Made by a program: the position numbers and the translations under genes. A stretch of DNA of 64,000 nucleotides. It comes from Saccharopolyspora oryzae. Lineage in GTDB: Bacteria > Actinomycetota > Actinomycetes > Mycobacteriales > Pseudonocardiaceae. Positions 63,353 through 64,000 of this stretch are shown in pieces. The notes under the pieces were generated by a model, which was given only the letters and a program-made list of their open reading frames with translations, was not told where the DNA came from and did not search any database. The stretch spans positions 1 to 64,000 of the forward strand of contig NZ_JAQGLA010000020.1 of NCBI RefSeq assembly GCF_027853915.1, read 5' to 3'. Positions within the stretch are counted from its first letter, which is position 1. Every line of letters begins with the position of its first letter.

Positions 63353-64000
63353 TTGTCCACCGACCAGAACGAGATCAGCTTCCCGACGGTGCCGGCCCCC
63401 GACGAGCAGGCCCAGCGGCAGGCCGTCGCCCGGCACGAGCAGCTGACCAAGCCCGTCGGCTCGCTGGGTCGGCTGGAGGAGCTCGGGGTCTGGGTCGCCG
63501 CTCGGCAGGGGCTCTGCCCGCCGCGGCCGTTCACCCGGCCGCGAGTGGTGGTCTTCGCCGGTGACCACGGCATCGCCTCCCACGGCGTGTCCGCCTACCC
63601 CGCCGAGGTGACCGGCCAGATGGTCGCGAACTTCCTGGCCGGTGGTGCCGCGGTGAACGTGCTCGCCAACAGCGCCGGGGCGACCGTGCGGGTCGTGGAC
63701 ATGGCCGTCAACACCGACACCCCGCCGGTGGTCAGCGCGCGCAAGGTGCGCCGCGGGTCCGGGGCGATCGACCGCGAGGACGCCCTGACCGACGCCGAGG
63801 TGCGCTCCGCGCTCGAGGCCGGACGCGCCATCGCCGACGAGGAGATCGACTCCGGGGCCGACCTGCTCATCGCCGGGGACATGGGGATCGGCAACACCAC
63901 GCCGGCCGCGGTGCTGATCTCGGTGCTCACCGGGACCGAGCCGGTGGCGGTCGTCGGCCGCGGCACCGGCATCGACGACAACGCCTGGATGCGCAAGACC
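63353..64000 (+). CDS. cobT: Nicotinate-nucleotide--dimethylbenzimidazole phosphoribosyltransferase, 5' part
   Basis: 216 codons of CobT are present before the window ends; the usual length is about 350. It makes alpha-ribazole phosphate, the lower ligand of cobalamin. [31 protein letters not shown] and [16 protein letters not shown] are diagnostic. The start is TTG 63353 with GGAGG 5 nt upstream. The catalytic Glu lies beyond the edge. Confidence 0.92.
   Translation, partial: MSTDQNEISFPTVPAPDEQAQRQAVARHEQLTKPVGSLGRLEELGVWVAARQGLCPPRPFTRPRVVVFAGDHGIASHGVSAYPAEVTGQMVANFLAGGAAVNVLANSAGATVRVVDMAVNTDTPPVVSARKVRRGSGAIDREDALTDAEVRSALEAGRAIADEEIDSGADLLIAGDMGIGNTTPAAVLISVLTGTEPVAVVGRGTGIDDNAWMRKT

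Overview
The window is high-GC actinobacterial chromosome, most likely from a Saccharopolyspora-like member of the Pseudonocardiaceae. The evidence is the codon use, the frequent GTG starts with strong GGAGG sites, the menaquinol-type qcrCAB/cta respiratory genes and the gene order. From about 10.3 kb to 55 kb the order follows a backbone known from Mycobacterium tuberculosis (about Rv2179c to Rv2207): a 3'-5' exoribonuclease, an acyltransferase, an ArsA-like ATPase with an SRPBCC protein, a fadD15-like ligase, NlpC/P60, an exonuclease/UvrC fusion, trpD, ctaE-qcrCAB, ctaC-ctaF, asnB, adenosine kinase, an IscA-type protein, and finally cobU-cobT at the right edge. Lineage-specific genes interrupt it. 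The organism assignment is inference; no rRNA or marker gene is present.

Layout. 0-3 kb: an MFS transporter and phosphofructokinase. 3-6.5 kb: an apparent polymorphic-toxin operon made of a membrane protein, a multi-pass membrane toxin with a CdiA-type C-terminal nuclease, and a SitI3-type immunity protein. 6.5-10.3 kb: little-known membrane, SH3 and RDD proteins. 10.3-25.3 kb: lipid, envelope and nucleic-acid housekeeping genes. 25.4-34.3 kb: the cytochrome bc1/aa3 genes and trpD. 34.7-49.8 kb: asnB, an M23 peptidase, and a maltose/alpha-glucan module (LacI repressor, alpha-glucosidase, malEFG-type importer without its ATPase, secreted alpha-amylase) joined by matching operator-like palindromes. 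49.8-53.7 kb: an amidohydrolase and an amino-acid permease under a divergent TetR regulator. 53.9-55.1 kb: an IscA-type protein and a DUF3043 protein.

55.2-62.5 kb is an accessory island with two large STAND/TPR proteins. One is AfsR/SARP-like. The other is NLR-like and carries an N-terminal motif resembling bacterial amyloid signalling (RHIM-like) sequences. They flank a short operon of a small peptide, a variant nucleotide-sugar dehydrogenase and an unknown protein. A predicted 33-aa hydrophobic microprotein lies just downstream of the SARP gene. 62.8-64.0 kb begins a cobalamin operon and runs off the window.

A striking non-coding feature is a composite palindromic element found in full form three times (about 1.7, 25.3 and 43.6 kb) and as a partial, inverted form at 53.75 kb. 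It combines a 46-48 bp near-perfect palindrome, a TTGTCCACA sequence identical to the actinobacterial DnaA-box consensus, a GTC...GAC hairpin, and a 20-bp palindrome GCAGTTTCAATTGAAACTGC. A second, unrelated repeat of about 70 bp occurs twice (16.1 and 19.2 kb). No tRNA, rRNA, CRISPR array, transposase or integrase was seen.
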